Below are positions 8,707-17,262 of a stretch of 64,000 nt of DNA, piece by piece. The DNA lies in assembly GCA_036788215.1 (NCBI GenBank), contig DAIQNV010000004.1, forward strand, positions 1-64,000. Reading direction: 5' to 3'. Numbering within the stretch: position 1 is the stretch's first letter; the number at the start of each line of letters is the position of its first letter. This stretch comes from DAIQNV01 sp036788215. Its GTDB lineage: Bacteria; Planctomycetota; Phycisphaerae; Phycisphaerales; UBA1924. The notes below the pieces were generated by a model. That model was not told the DNA's origin. It was given only the letters and a program-made list of their open reading frames with translations, and did no database searches. The position numbers and the translations under genes were made by a program.

Positions 8707-10185
8707 TCAGGCGGCCAGGTCGACCCCGAGGCGGTGGGCGAGTCCGGCGAGGTCGACGATCTCGCCGCTGCGTTCGACTTCGGCGAACTTGGAGAGGTGG
8801 ACTGGGTTCTCGGAACCCAGGGGTCCGCACCTTGGGATGTGGTCCGGTCCCAGGTCGATGATGACTGGGCCCTTCAGGAAGGACTTGAAGACCGCGGTCC
8901 ACCCCGGGAGGACGACCGTGACGCCCGGATGGATGCCCCGGCGGACGGTGAGGCTGACGATGGCGACGCGCCGCCAGGCTGCTGCTGCCTTGCCCAGGGG
9001 TCGCCCGAGCGTGTAGATGGTTCCCCGGGCGGCGGGGCGGTGGGCGACCTCCGCGAGGAGGCTCTCGCCCAGGGTGAGCAGTTCCCGCGAGATTTCCTCG
9101 AGCTCGGGGACCCAGCCCAGCCTGAGGATGGTGTGGACGCCTCCGCGCCCCCCGAGTTCGCCGGTGTCGATGCGCTTGGAGACGCTGACGGTGCCTCCGC
9201 GGATGACGCATCCGGGGCTTTCGAAGGTGGCGCGGAGGGTGAGGTCGCAGTTGTTGATCTCGCGGTCGACGACGCAGGGCCCGTCGACGGTTCCGGTGAC
9301 CCCGTCGAGGTAGCGGGCACGGAGGGCGCCCCCGACATGGAGCGTTCCGATGTCGCGTCCGGCCATGCCGGTCGAGAAGGTGAGGTCGTGCTCGACGGCG
9401 AGGTCGGCCGCTTCGACCAGGTCCTTGACGTGGACGGAGCCCGCGGAGGCGACCTTGAAGCGGTCACGGACGCCCGCGAGGATGTCGACGTCGCCCGGGA
9501 AGTCGATGTTGCCGGTGGAGAAGTCGACGTTGCCCTCGACGCGGAGGGTTTCCTCGACGCGGATCTCGTTCTTCTCGTGGACGAGTCGTCCGTCGACGTC
9601 GGCGACGACCTCGTTTTCCTCGTTGAGCTGGAGCCCCTCACCGATCTTGAGGGCGAGGTCCTTGCCGTTCTGGGCCTCGATGGGGTCCCCGTGCACGTCG
9701 GTGCCGGGGACGCCGGCGGTCGCGGGGCGGATGCGGCCTATGCGGGCGCTGCGCCGGACGATGACGAACGCGGAGACGTTGTAGAAGTCGACGGGCGAAT
9801 CGGCGGGCACGTCCCCCGAGCCCCCGGGTTTCGGGGCGGGCGCCTTCCGGAGGGCCTCGGCCCGTTGTTCGATTTTCTCGAACTGCTGGGCGATGTCCGG
9901 GCTGAACTCGAACTTTGCGTCTTGGCCGGGCCTCGGCTGGGTTCCCTGTGCCACGAAAGTCTCATGTGGTTTTTGTGGCTCCGCCTGGGCTGAGTTGATG
10001 AGCGACGAAACCGCGTCGCGCTCGATCAGCGTGCGGACGACCCCGCGCGCGTCGAGGAAGGCCATCGCTGAACCGACGTCGAGTTCCCCGGGGTCGAACC
10101 CCGGGTCGATGCGCAGGCGGCAGTTGACGCCCTTGTCATCGAGGATGAGCTTGAGCGAGCGTTCGACTGCGCTGGAGCCGGCCAT
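8707..10185 (-). CDS. FapA (DUF342) domain protein
   Basis: A 492-aa protein with the DUF342/FapA architecture: an N-terminal alpha/beta region, then repeated Gly/Val/Asp-rich strands (about 150-400; for example EGNVDFSTGNIDFPGDVDI) forming a right-handed beta-helix, and a helical tail. FapA proteins are linked to flagellar assembly or polar signalling in some bacteria; the exact activity is not established. ATG start with AGGAG six bases upstream. It is the last gene of the cheB-W-R-A-X-Y run, 41 bp after cheY, which supports a motility-related role. Confidence 0.88.
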   Translation of the reverse strand: MAGSSAVERSLKLILDDKGVNCRLRIDPGFDPGELDVGSAMAFLDARGVVRTLIERDAVSSLINSAQAEPQKPHETFVAQGTQPRPGQDAKFEFSPDIAQQFEKIEQRAEALRKAPAPKPGGSGDVPADSPVDFYNVSAFVIVRRSARIGRIRPATAGVPGTDVHGDPIEAQNGKDLALKIGEGLQLNEENEVVADVDGRLVHEKNEIRVEETLRVEGNVDFSTGNIDFPGDVDILAGVRDRFKVASAGSVHVKDLVEAADLAVEHDLTFSTGMAGRDIGTLHVGGALRARYLDGVTGTVDGPCVVDREINNCDLTLRATFESPGCVIRGGTVSVSKRIDTGELGGRGGVHTILRLGWVPELEEISRELLTLGESLLAEVAHRPAARGTIYTLGRPLGKAAAAWRRVAIVSLTVRRGIHPGVTVVLPGWTAVFKSFLKGPVIIDLGPDHIPRCGPLGSENPVHLSKFAEVERSGEIVDLAGLAHRLGVDLAA

Positions 10186-10226
10186 TGGTCGCTCCTGGGC
10201 TCAGGGTTTGGCTCCGGAGCGTGGGC

Positions 10227-10601
10227 TCAGGAGGCGACGCCGCACTTGGCGAGCGTCTCGTTGATGCGCTGGCTGAGGAGGTCTGGGGTGAACGGCTTGA
10301 CGACGTAGTTGTTCACGCCGGCCTTGATGGCTTCGATGACCCTTGTCTTCTCGGCCTCTGTGGTCACCATGATGAGCGGGGTGGACTTGTTCTGCTGGCG
10401 GTAGGCCTTGACGAAGCTGAGCCCGTCCATGTTGGGCATGTTCCAGTCGACGAGGATGAGCTCGGGGCCGAACGCGCCGACCTTGTTGAGCGCGTCCTGC
10501 CCGTCGCAGGCCTCTTCGATGTCCGTGTAGCCGAGCTGTCGGAGCACGGACTTCTGGATGTTCCGCATCGTCTTCGAATCGTCGATCAGCATGACCTTCA
10601 T
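10227..10601 (-). CDS. cheY: Chemotaxis response regulator CheY
   Basis: Single-domain receiver of 124 aa that carries the phosphoryl signal from CheA to the flagellar switch. The acidic pair Asp7-Asp8, phospho-acceptor Asp52 (VDWNMP), switch Thr81 and Lys102 (VVKPF) are all in place. ATG at 10601 with AGGAG upstream. It lies between cheX and the FapA gene and fills most of the space between them. Confidence 0.95.
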   Translation of the reverse strand: MKVMLIDDSKTMRNIQKSVLRQLGYTDIEEACDGQDALNKVGAFGPELILVDWNMPNMDGLSFVKAYRQQNKSTPLIMVTTEAEKTRVIEAIKAGVNNYVVKPFTPDLLSQRINETLAKCGVAS

Positions 10602-10624
10602 CGCGTGGTCTCCTGGTGCTGGGC

Positions 10625-11134
10625 TCAGGCCCGTGCAGTCCTGCTCGTGGCCCCGGCCCCGGCGCCGGCGCTGACGTCCTCGCGGATCGCGATCTCGAGA
10701 ACAAAGTCGCCGCAGTCCGTCTTGCAGGGGATGAGGACGCACGGGACATCCGACTGGCGGGCCACCGAGTGGTTGCGACCCACGATCACGCTGGGCACCG
10801 AGATCGAGACGTTCCCGGTGGCGGGGAACTGGGCCTTGGCGCCGCCCGAGATCATGTTGACGAGTTCGCCCACCGCGTCGGCGAAGTCGGAGCTTTCGGC
10901 TTCGAGCTTCTCCCCGCAGAACAGGGCGACGATGGCGACCGCCGAGTCCATGGGCATGCTGAGGATGACGGAGCCGGAGACCTGCCCGGTCATCCCGATC
11001 ACGCCGGTGACGTCGTGGGGGGGCTCGGTGCCGCGCTTGAGCACGGGCTGGCCGATCTCGACCGGCAGCTGCAGCATCGTGCTGTATACGTTCTTGATGC
11101 TCAAGACGAACGGGCTGATGAAACTCGGGTCCAT
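10625..11134 (-). CDS. cheX: CheX-type CheY-P phosphatase
   Basis: A 169-aa protein of the CheC/CheX/FliY family, which dephosphorylates CheY-P. The CheX fold is recognisable from TGVIGMTGQVSGSVIL and the catalytic ExxN motif at Glu90/Asn93 (GELVNMISGGAK). Only one ExxN motif is present, as in CheX and unlike CheC. I chose the ATG at 11134, which has GAGGAG eight bases upstream, over a GTG three codons earlier that overlaps that ribosome site. It is adjacent to cheY, its expected substrate. The C-terminal dozen residues are Gly/Ala-rich. Confidence 0.88.
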   Translation of the reverse strand: MDPSFISPFVLSIKNVYSTMLQLPVEIGQPVLKRGTEPPHDVTGVIGMTGQVSGSVILSMPMDSAVAIVALFCGEKLEAESSDFADAVGELVNMISGGAKAQFPATGNVSISVPSVIVGRNHSVARQSDVPCVLIPCKTDCGDFVLEIAIREDVSAGAGAGATSRTARA

Positions 11135-11172
11135 GTCGTGCACTCCTCGCTATCTGGGTACCCGCCGCGGGA

Positions 11173-13479
11173 TCAGGCGCGGCCTCCGCTGCGACGGAGG
11201 AGCTCCGCCACATCCATGATCAGGCTGACCCCCCCGTCGTTGCGCACGGTCGCGCCGGACACGGGTCCGTGCGATTCGACGCCGTCGAGGGGCTTGATGA
11301 CGACTTCCTGCTGTCCGATGACGCGCGATACGAGCAGACCGATCTCGCGGTCGCCCCCGCTGAGGACGACGGCGAGCGGGGCTGCGGTCTCTGCGCCCCT
11401 GGGGACGCCGAAGACGTCGTGCGCGTCGATGAGGGGCATGACCGCGTCGCGCAGGCGGATGACGCGTTCCTCGAGGATGGTGGCGAGTTCGCGCTCGGTG
11501 GGGCGGACGATCTCGACGATGCTGCCCAGCGGGATGGCGTACTGCTCGTTCTCGACCGCGACCATCATCGCGGGCATGATGGCGACGGTGAGGGGGATCG
11601 TGATGCAGAAGCGGGTGCCCTTGCCCTGCTCGGTTGAGACGGTGATGTTGCCCTTGAGCTTCTCGATGTTGGTGCGGACGACGTCCATGCCGACGCCCCG
11701 TCCGGAGAGGTCGCTGACCTCTTCTGCGGTGGAGAAGCCCGGGAGGAAGATGAAGCGGGCGACCTCGTCGGGGCTGAGGCCCTGGACGTCGGCCTCGCGG
11801 ACGAGGCCGCGCTCGATGGCCTTCTTCGCGATGCGTTCGCGGTTGAGGCCCCGTCCGTCGTCGATGATCTCGATGAGGACGTGGTCGCCGGCCTGGGCGG
11901 CGCGGAGGGTGATGGTGCCGGTGTCGCCCTTGCCGGAGGCCTCGCGTTCCGCCGGGGGCTCGAGCCCGTGGTCGGCGCTGTTGCGGATGAGGTGGATCAG
12001 GGGGTCGCCGAGTTCCTCGATGACCGACTTGTCGACCTCGGTGTCGCCCCCGATGACGTCGAGGCGGATCTTCTTGCCGGTCTTCTGGGAGAGGTCGCGG
12101 ATGAGGCGGGGGTAGCGCCCGAAGAGCTTCTCGAGGGGCTGCATCCGGGTCTTCATCACCGCGACCTGGATCTCGCCGGTGACGCGGTCAAGCGAGCTGC
12201 CGGCGAGGGAGACGGACTCGGCGAGGTCCTGGTCGAGGCCCTCGGCCATGGAGATGCGGTGGGCGAGCTCGCCTATGCGGTTCTTCTGGAGGACGAGTTC
12301 GCCCACGAGGTTCATCAGCGACTCGAGGCGGCTGACCTCGACGCGGATGGTCTGCTCGGTCGCCTGGCGGTCGCCCTTGGGGGCGTCGGGCTTGCCGGGC
12401 TCCGCGGGCGCGGGGGCCTGGGGCGCGGGCGATCCGGTGTGCTCGGGCTGCTGGTGCCGGGCGGGGGGCGGGGCCGGGGCGTTGGTGGTTTCGGGGCCGG
12501 TTTCGGGGCCGGTTTCCGGCACCGATTCTTCGGACGGGGCATCGAGGCGCAGGACGTCCTCGACGGTGGCGCCGGCCGGGAGGACCCAGGAGTCTTCGGG
12601 GGTTTCGCCCCGCGCGAGCCGGCCCAGGTGCTCGAGGAGTCGCTCGGCGCGTCCGGTGGGGCGGCGCTGCTCTTTGAGGGCGTCGGTCTGCTCGCGCATC
12701 ACGCTGATGACCGCCTCGAGGCGGGGCATGATCTGCGAGAGCGTGTCCTGCGCCGCCTGGCCCGCGGCAAGGCCCGCCTCGCCCAAGGCGCGGGCGAGGG
12801 GGAGCATGGGCTGGAACTCGAAGAAGTCGATGGTGGCGACGAGGTCCTCTGCGATCTCGCCGATCTCGGGTGCGGCGGAGGCGCGGGAGGCGTCGTCCGC
12901 GAGTCGCCCGATCTTCTCGCTGATGGATTCGAGCTGGCGGTCGACGTCCTCGATGAAGTGGCTGAGGAGGTCGGCCTTTTCGGGGGGCAGGGCGAAGGGG
13001 GCCTCGTCGGGCTCGTCGGCGTGCGCAGGGGCCGGGGCGGCGGCGGGGGCGGGGCCCGCGGCTGCGTTCGCGAGTTCCTTCTGCTTCCCGTCTCCGATGG
13101 CGGAGAGCATGGCGACGAGATCGGGGGCAGGGGCGGTGAGCTCTGTGGAGCCCCCGGCGAGCTCGTTGAACTGGACCTTGAGGAGGTCGACGGCCCTGAG
13201 CAGCAGGTCCATCATGGCCTTGTCGACGACCGCCTGCCCGTTGCGTGCTGCGTTGAGGGCCGACTCGGCGGCGTGGGCGATCGCGACGAGGTTGGTGAGG
13301 GCGAGGAAGGAGGCGGAGCCCTTGATGGTGTGCAGCGCGCGGAAGACCTGGTTGACGAGTTCGAGGTCGGAGGCGCGTTCCTCGAGGGAGACGAGGTCGC
13401 CCTCGAGCTGCTCGAGGAGCTCGCCCGACTCGGTGAGGAAGTCCTGGAGGATCTCGGGATCGAATCCGGCGATGCTCAC
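11173..13479 (-). CDS. cheA: Chemotaxis histidine kinase CheA
   Basis: A 768-aa kinase that couples receptors to CheY and CheB. In order: HPt domain with phospho-His50 (RALHTIKGSASF), a second helical region (about 165-300), a Pro/Glu-rich linker (about 320-370), a dimerisation domain (SRLESLMNLVGEL), the ATPase with N box (HLIRNSADHGLE), G1 (DDGRGL) and G2 (LSGRGVGMDVV), and a C-terminal CheW-like domain. A classical CheY-binding P2 domain is not evident. GTG start at 13479 preceded by AGGGGG. It is flanked by cheR and cheX, each within 40 bp. Confidence 0.96.
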   Translation of the reverse strand: MSIAGFDPEILQDFLTESGELLEQLEGDLVSLEERASDLELVNQVFRALHTIKGSASFLALTNLVAIAHAAESALNAARNGQAVVDKAMMDLLLRAVDLLKVQFNELAGGSTELTAPAPDLVAMLSAIGDGKQKELANAAAGPAPAAAPAPAHADEPDEAPFALPPEKADLLSHFIEDVDRQLESISEKIGRLADDASRASAAPEIGEIAEDLVATIDFFEFQPMLPLARALGEAGLAAGQAAQDTLSQIMPRLEAVISVMREQTDALKEQRRPTGRAERLLEHLGRLARGETPEDSWVLPAGATVEDVLRLDAPSEESVPETGPETGPETTNAPAPPPARHQQPEHTGSPAPQAPAPAEPGKPDAPKGDRQATEQTIRVEVSRLESLMNLVGELVLQKNRIGELAHRISMAEGLDQDLAESVSLAGSSLDRVTGEIQVAVMKTRMQPLEKLFGRYPRLIRDLSQKTGKKIRLDVIGGDTEVDKSVIEELGDPLIHLIRNSADHGLEPPAEREASGKGDTGTITLRAAQAGDHVLIEIIDDGRGLNRERIAKKAIERGLVREADVQGLSPDEVARFIFLPGFSTAEEVSDLSGRGVGMDVVRTNIEKLKGNITVSTEQGKGTRFCITIPLTVAIMPAMMVAVENEQYAIPLGSIVEIVRPTERELATILEERVIRLRDAVMPLIDAHDVFGVPRGAETAAPLAVVLSGGDREIGLLVSRVIGQQEVVIKPLDGVESHGPVSGATVRNDGGVSLIMDVAELLRRSGGRA

Positions 13480-13491
13480 GATCGACCCCCT

Positions 13492-14361
13492 TTAGGCCGC
13501 GGTGCGTGCGGCGCCGGCGCGTGCCGGGGTGTAGCAGAACGCGTGCGGGATGTTGACGGGGACGAACATGTCGTCCTCTTCTCTGATGGATTCGCTGTGG
13601 CCGATGAAGAGCTGGCCGTCGGGCGCGAGGTTCTCGGCGAAGCTCCTGAGGACGCGCTTCTTCATGTCGCTGTCAAAGTAGATCATGACGTTGCGGCAGA
13701 AGATGACGTCCCAGGTGCCGTGGCGCTTGGCGGCGAGGGTGTCCCGGAGGTTGTGGAGCTCGAAGTTGACCATTCGCCGGATGTCTTCGGAGAGGATCCA
13801 GTTCCGCCCGTCCTGCTTGAAGTACCGCTGCTTCATGAGGTCGCTGGTGGTGCGCATGGAGTAGTCGGTGTAGCGCCCGGAGTTGGCGATGTTGAGTGCT
13901 CTCTCGGAGATGTCGGTGCCCAGGACCTCGACGGTCCAGTCCTTGAGGCGGACGCCGAGTGTCCTGTGGAGGAGCATGGCGAGCGTGAAGGGCTCTTCTC
14001 CGGAGCTGCATGCGGCGGACCAGACGCGGAGCCTCTTGGTGGTGCGTCTCGCCTCGATGATCTCGGGGAGGGCGCGCTTCTCGAAGACCTCGAGCTGTGC
14101 CTCGTGGCGGAAGAAGCTGGTCTCGTTGATGGTGATGCGGTTGAACATCTCCTGGAACTCTTCGGTCTGGTAGGGACCCATCGTCAGGAAGGCGATGTAC
14201 TGGTCGAAGTTGTCCATCTCGAGCTCGCCGAGCCTGTGGCAGAGCCGGCTCTCGAGGATGTACTTCTTCTCGACCGGGAAGTGGATGCCGGATCGGTCGT
14301 ACACGATCTTGCGAAGCTGCTCGAACTGCCGTTCGGCCATTTCGACGCGCGTGGTCGTCAT
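13492..14361 (-). CDS. cheR: Chemoreceptor methyltransferase CheR
   Basis: A 289-aa SAM-dependent glutamate methyltransferase acting on methyl-accepting chemotaxis proteins. The N-terminal helical CheR domain is followed by a catalytic domain with NETSFFR, the SAM loop AACSSGEEPFTLAM, the acidic strand-end GTDIS and CRNVMIYFD. It ends with no TPR extension. It sits 12 bp before cheA and 55 bp after cheW. No receptor gene is in the window. Confidence 0.96.
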   Translation of the reverse strand: MTTTRVEMAERQFEQLRKIVYDRSGIHFPVEKKYILESRLCHRLGELEMDNFDQYIAFLTMGPYQTEEFQEMFNRITINETSFFRHEAQLEVFEKRALPEIIEARRTTKRLRVWSAACSSGEEPFTLAMLLHRTLGVRLKDWTVEVLGTDISERALNIANSGRYTDYSMRTTSDLMKQRYFKQDGRNWILSEDIRRMVNFELHNLRDTLAAKRHGTWDVIFCRNVMIYFDSDMKKRVLRSFAENLAPDGQLFIGHSESIREEDDMFVPVNIPHAFCYTPARAGAARTAA

Positions 14362-14416
14362 CTCGGGAGCTCTCCGTCCGGGCGTCCGCCCGGCGCCGCC
14401 TCTGGTCGTGGGTTGG

Positions 14417-14926
14417 TCAGCCGATGGTGTTGAGTTCGTCGAGCTCCGCAGCGTTGAAGAGCTTGGGGAGGTCGAGGAGGATGAGGAGGCGGTCGTCCAG
14501 CTTGCCGACGCCGGCGATGAAGTCCGTGTCGATCGAGGTGACCATCTGCGGCGCGGTGTCGACGATGGCTGCGGGGATGCGGAGCACCTCGTGGACGCGG
14601 TCGACGATGAAGCCGATGACGCGGTTGCGGACCTCGACGACGATGATGCGGCTGTGCTCTGTGCGTTCGCCGGAGGGCATCATGAAGCGTCGGCGGAGGT
14701 CGATGACGGGGATGATCTTGCCCCGGAGGTTGATGACGCCCTCGACCTCGCTCGGGCTCTGGGGGACGCGTGTGAGCTCGAGCATGCGGTTGATCTCGTG
14801 CACCGCGAGGATGTCGACCGCGAACTCCTCGCCGTTCACCTCGAAGGTGACGAGCTGGAGCTGGTCCTCCCCGCTGTGGGCGAGGCCCATGCCCGCGGTC
14901 TTTCGCTCGGCTGTCGTGTTGCTCAT
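14417..14926 (-). CDS. cheW: Chemotaxis coupling protein CheW
   Basis: A 169-aa adaptor that joins CheA to receptors. The SH3-like CheW fold is shown by VTFEVNGEEFAVDILAVHEI, VEGVINLRGKIIPVIDLR and VGKLDDRLLILLDL. The first 25 residues are a polar extension. ATG at 14926, with cheR 55 bp downstream and cheB 125 bp upstream. Confidence 0.96.
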   Translation of the reverse strand: MSNTTAERKTAGMGLAHSGEDQLQLVTFEVNGEEFAVDILAVHEINRMLELTRVPQSPSEVEGVINLRGKIIPVIDLRRRFMMPSGERTEHSRIIVVEVRNRVIGFIVDRVHEVLRIPAAIVDTAPQMVTSIDTDFIAGVGKLDDRLLILLDLPKLFNAAELDELNTIG

Positions 14927-15051
14927 CGTGGTCGCCCTTCAGAAGATGCCCGGCACACACGCCGGCGCGGACATCCGCCAGCGCCTATCGGCTCGCCTTG
15001 GCCCGTGATTCACAGGGGCGGGCGCTTCGGACCTTTGACGCCGTTGATCGA

Positions 15052-16206
15052 TCAGGCCGACCGCCGCATCGGGGGGCGATCCCGCACAGGGGGCGCGCCC
15101 TGGGCGCGTCCCCGGAGTCCCCGGACGAAGGCGAGGATCTCGTCCGGGCTGCCGACCGCTTCCGCGGCTTCTTTTTCGACGACGGCGCGGGGCATGCCCC
15201 AGACGACGCAGCTCGCCTCGTCCTGGGCGACCACCGCCCCGCCGGCGCGTCGGATCTGGACGGCGCCCGTGGACCCGTCGTCGCCCATGCCTGTGAAGAC
15301 GACGCCCAGGACGGCGCGTCCGAACAGGGTGGAGGCGGAGGCGAACAGTTCGTCGACGTCGGGCTTGTAGAGGGCGCTCGCGGGCTCGCCGGTCAGGCCC
15401 ACGCGGGCGGCTCCGGGCCTCCCGGCGACCACGATGTGCTGACCACCGAGCCCGATGGTGACGGTGCCCGGTTCGAGCGGGAGCCCGTCCTCCGCGATGC
15501 GGACGTGGACGCGGGAGGACTGGTCGAGTCGCTGGGCGAGGGAGCGGGTGAAGAGCTCGGGCATGTGCTGGGCGACCAGCACGGGCAGGCCGAAGCCCTC
15601 GGGCAGGCCCGAGATGACGCGCTCCAGCACCGGGGGGCCCCCGGTGGAGGAGCCGATCACGAGGACCTCGAAGCGATCGGTTTCGCGGAGGGAGGTGGGC
15701 TTGGGCAGCTTCGAGGCCTTCTCCGCCGCTGCGGTCAGGCTCTTGTGGACCGCGTCGAAGGCGGGCCCGGAGCCCCTCGAACGGGGTGCGGTGCTCCGGA
15801 GGGAGCGCGGGGCGATCGCCCGGACCTTGCTGACGAACTCCTCGCCGAAGGCCGCGTCCCCGCGCCCGACGACGCTCGGGTCCTTGGCGATGATGTCCGC
15901 AGCGCCGAGGCGGAGGGCGTCGAGAGCGGCGTGGCTCCCCTGGACCGTCAGGCTGGAGCACATGAGGACCGCGGGGGAGCGTTTGTCCTTCTCGCGGATG
16001 CGCTTGAGGGCTTCCATCCCCGAGACACGGGGCATCTCGATGTCCATCGTGACGACATCGGGGCGGAGTCGGTCGATCGCCTCGACCGCGTCCTGCCCGT
16101 CTCGGGCGGTGCCCACGAGTTCGAGACCGTCCGCACCCTCGATCATTCGACCGAGGACTTTCCGCATGAAGGCGGAATCGTCGACAATGAGCACTCGGAT
16201 CGGCAT
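15052..16206 (-). CDS. cheB: Chemotaxis methylesterase CheB
   Basis: A 384-aa two-domain protein that demethylates (and deamidates) receptor glutamates when phosphorylated. Receiver domain at 1-120 with Asp9-Asp10 and phospho-acceptor Asp55 (TMDIEMPR). Esterase domain from about 178 with catalytic Ser186 (GSSTGGPP), His214 (AQHMPE) and Asp310 (GMGDDGSTG). The open frame continues upstream, but MPIRVLIVDDS at 16206 is the natural start. It is the first gene of the chemotaxis run, and about 270 bp separate it from the tRNA-Leu gene. Confidence 0.95.
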   Translation of the reverse strand: MPIRVLIVDDSAFMRKVLGRMIEGADGLELVGTARDGQDAVEAIDRLRPDVVTMDIEMPRVSGMEALKRIREKDKRSPAVLMCSSLTVQGSHAALDALRLGAADIIAKDPSVVGRGDAAFGEEFVSKVRAIAPRSLRSTAPRSRGSGPAFDAVHKSLTAAAEKASKLPKPTSLRETDRFEVLVIGSSTGGPPVLERVISGLPEGFGLPVLVAQHMPELFTRSLAQRLDQSSRVHVRIAEDGLPLEPGTVTIGLGGQHIVVAGRPGAARVGLTGEPASALYKPDVDELFASASTLFGRAVLGVVFTGMGDDGSTGAVQIRRAGGAVVAQDEASCVVWGMPRAVVEKEAAEAVGSPDEILAFVRGLRGRAQGAPPVRDRPPMRRSA

Positions 16207-16476
16207 CGCAGGCCCCCGCGCTGGCCGGCACGGCCGCGCTTCTTCCTGCGGATATCGAGCGATCCAGGGGATGTCTTGATGCTCTGGAGCGGGGGTCTCG
16301 ACCGGCCCCCCATACCGGGACCGACCCTGGTGTGCGCGCGGTCGGTGGTGAGGCCCGCTCCGCGTCTTCCCCTGTATCGGTGTCCGGGGGCGGCGCCAGC
16401 GGTCGCGTGGCTTGTCAGCGCATGAACATCCCCCGTGCTCTCTTCCGAAGAGTCGACCACGGGGGATGAAAGAAAG

Positions 16477-16560
16477 TGCCCGGGAGAGGACTCGAACCTC
16501 CACCCGGTTTCCCGGACTACCACCTCAAGGTAGCGCGTCTGCCAATTCCGCCACCCGGGC
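16477..16560 (-). tRNA. tRNA-Leu (anticodon GAG)
   Basis: 84 nt with a seven-base acceptor stem GCCCGGG, a D-arm with GGCGGAATTGGCAGAC, an anticodon stem CTACC/GGTAG around loop TTGAGGT (anticodon GAG), a long class II variable arm and a T-loop GTTCGAGTC. The discriminator is A. CCA is not encoded. The large variable arm and anticodon both identify leucine. Confidence 0.97.
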
Positions 16561-16744
16561 ACCTGTTGTGTCGTCTCGCGAGCACGCCCGCGAGGGGCCA
16601 CGATTGTAGCGCACCCGCCCCCGGTCAAGCCCGGAGGCGGGACTCTGACGCGCACGGGTGCTAGATTTCCGCGCCGCTGCCCCCTGCGTATCGGACGCTG
16701 GCGGGGCACGGCCCGCGCAAACTCCCCAGTTCCGGAGGGTTCCG

Positions 16745-17218
16745 ATGTCCGCCAGTCCGTCCTCGACCGCTCTTGCGGGCCTGCTCGACGATCTGCGCCG
16801 CCTTGCGGCTGACGCCCGGGTGTTCGGCGACGTCCGCGTGACGGAGGGTCGCCTGGAGTGCGCAGCGCTGGCGTCGGCGGAGCCCGCGACCTACCGGGTC
16901 GAGGAGGACGGGGGTTCGGTGTGGGTGGTTCTGGTGACAGCGGACCGCTGGCTGAGCGAGTCGATCGAGGCGGACCTGATGCACTCGGGCGACACGCTCG
17001 AGGAGCTGGTTGAAGAGGAGCTGGTCGAGCTCGGGATCGACGGGGCGAAGCCCTCGTTCGAGCACTATCGCTCTGAGGACAAGATGTTTACCTTCCGCAC
17101 GCCCGTCCCGGTGAACCCGGCGGACGCGGGCGCTGCGGAGACGATCGCGACCTGGCTCCTTGCCTACGAAGCGGCCTTCCGGCAGCTCGGCGACATGGAA
17201 GCGGACGACGAGGATTGA
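16745..17218 (+). CDS. Conserved small acidic protein, function unknown
   Basis: A 157-aa soluble acidic protein without signal peptide or membrane helix. The ATG at 16745 has GGAGG seven bases upstream and is preferred over an ATG 29 codons earlier. The pattern of short strands and helices (VRVTEGRLECAALA, SVWVVLVTADRWLSESIEAD, SEDKMFTFRTPV) is compatible with a YbjN or secretion-chaperone-like fold, which is only an impression. It stops 44 bp before the glycosyltransferase gene and is probably co-transcribed with it. Confidence 0.85.
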   Translation: MSASPSSTALAGLLDDLRRLAADARVFGDVRVTEGRLECAALASAEPATYRVEEDGGSVWVVLVTADRWLSESIEADLMHSGDTLEELVEEELVELGIDGAKPSFEHYRSEDKMFTFRTPVPVNPADAGAAETIATWLLAYEAAFRQLGDMEADDED

Positions 17219-17262
17219 CCGCGTTCCTGGCGGGTTGGCCTCTCTACTCGGGGGATTGAGCG

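Noticed and set aside
11134..11143. GTG start of cheX three codons upstream
   Set aside because: It overlaps the GAGGAG sequence that correctly positions the ATG at 11134.
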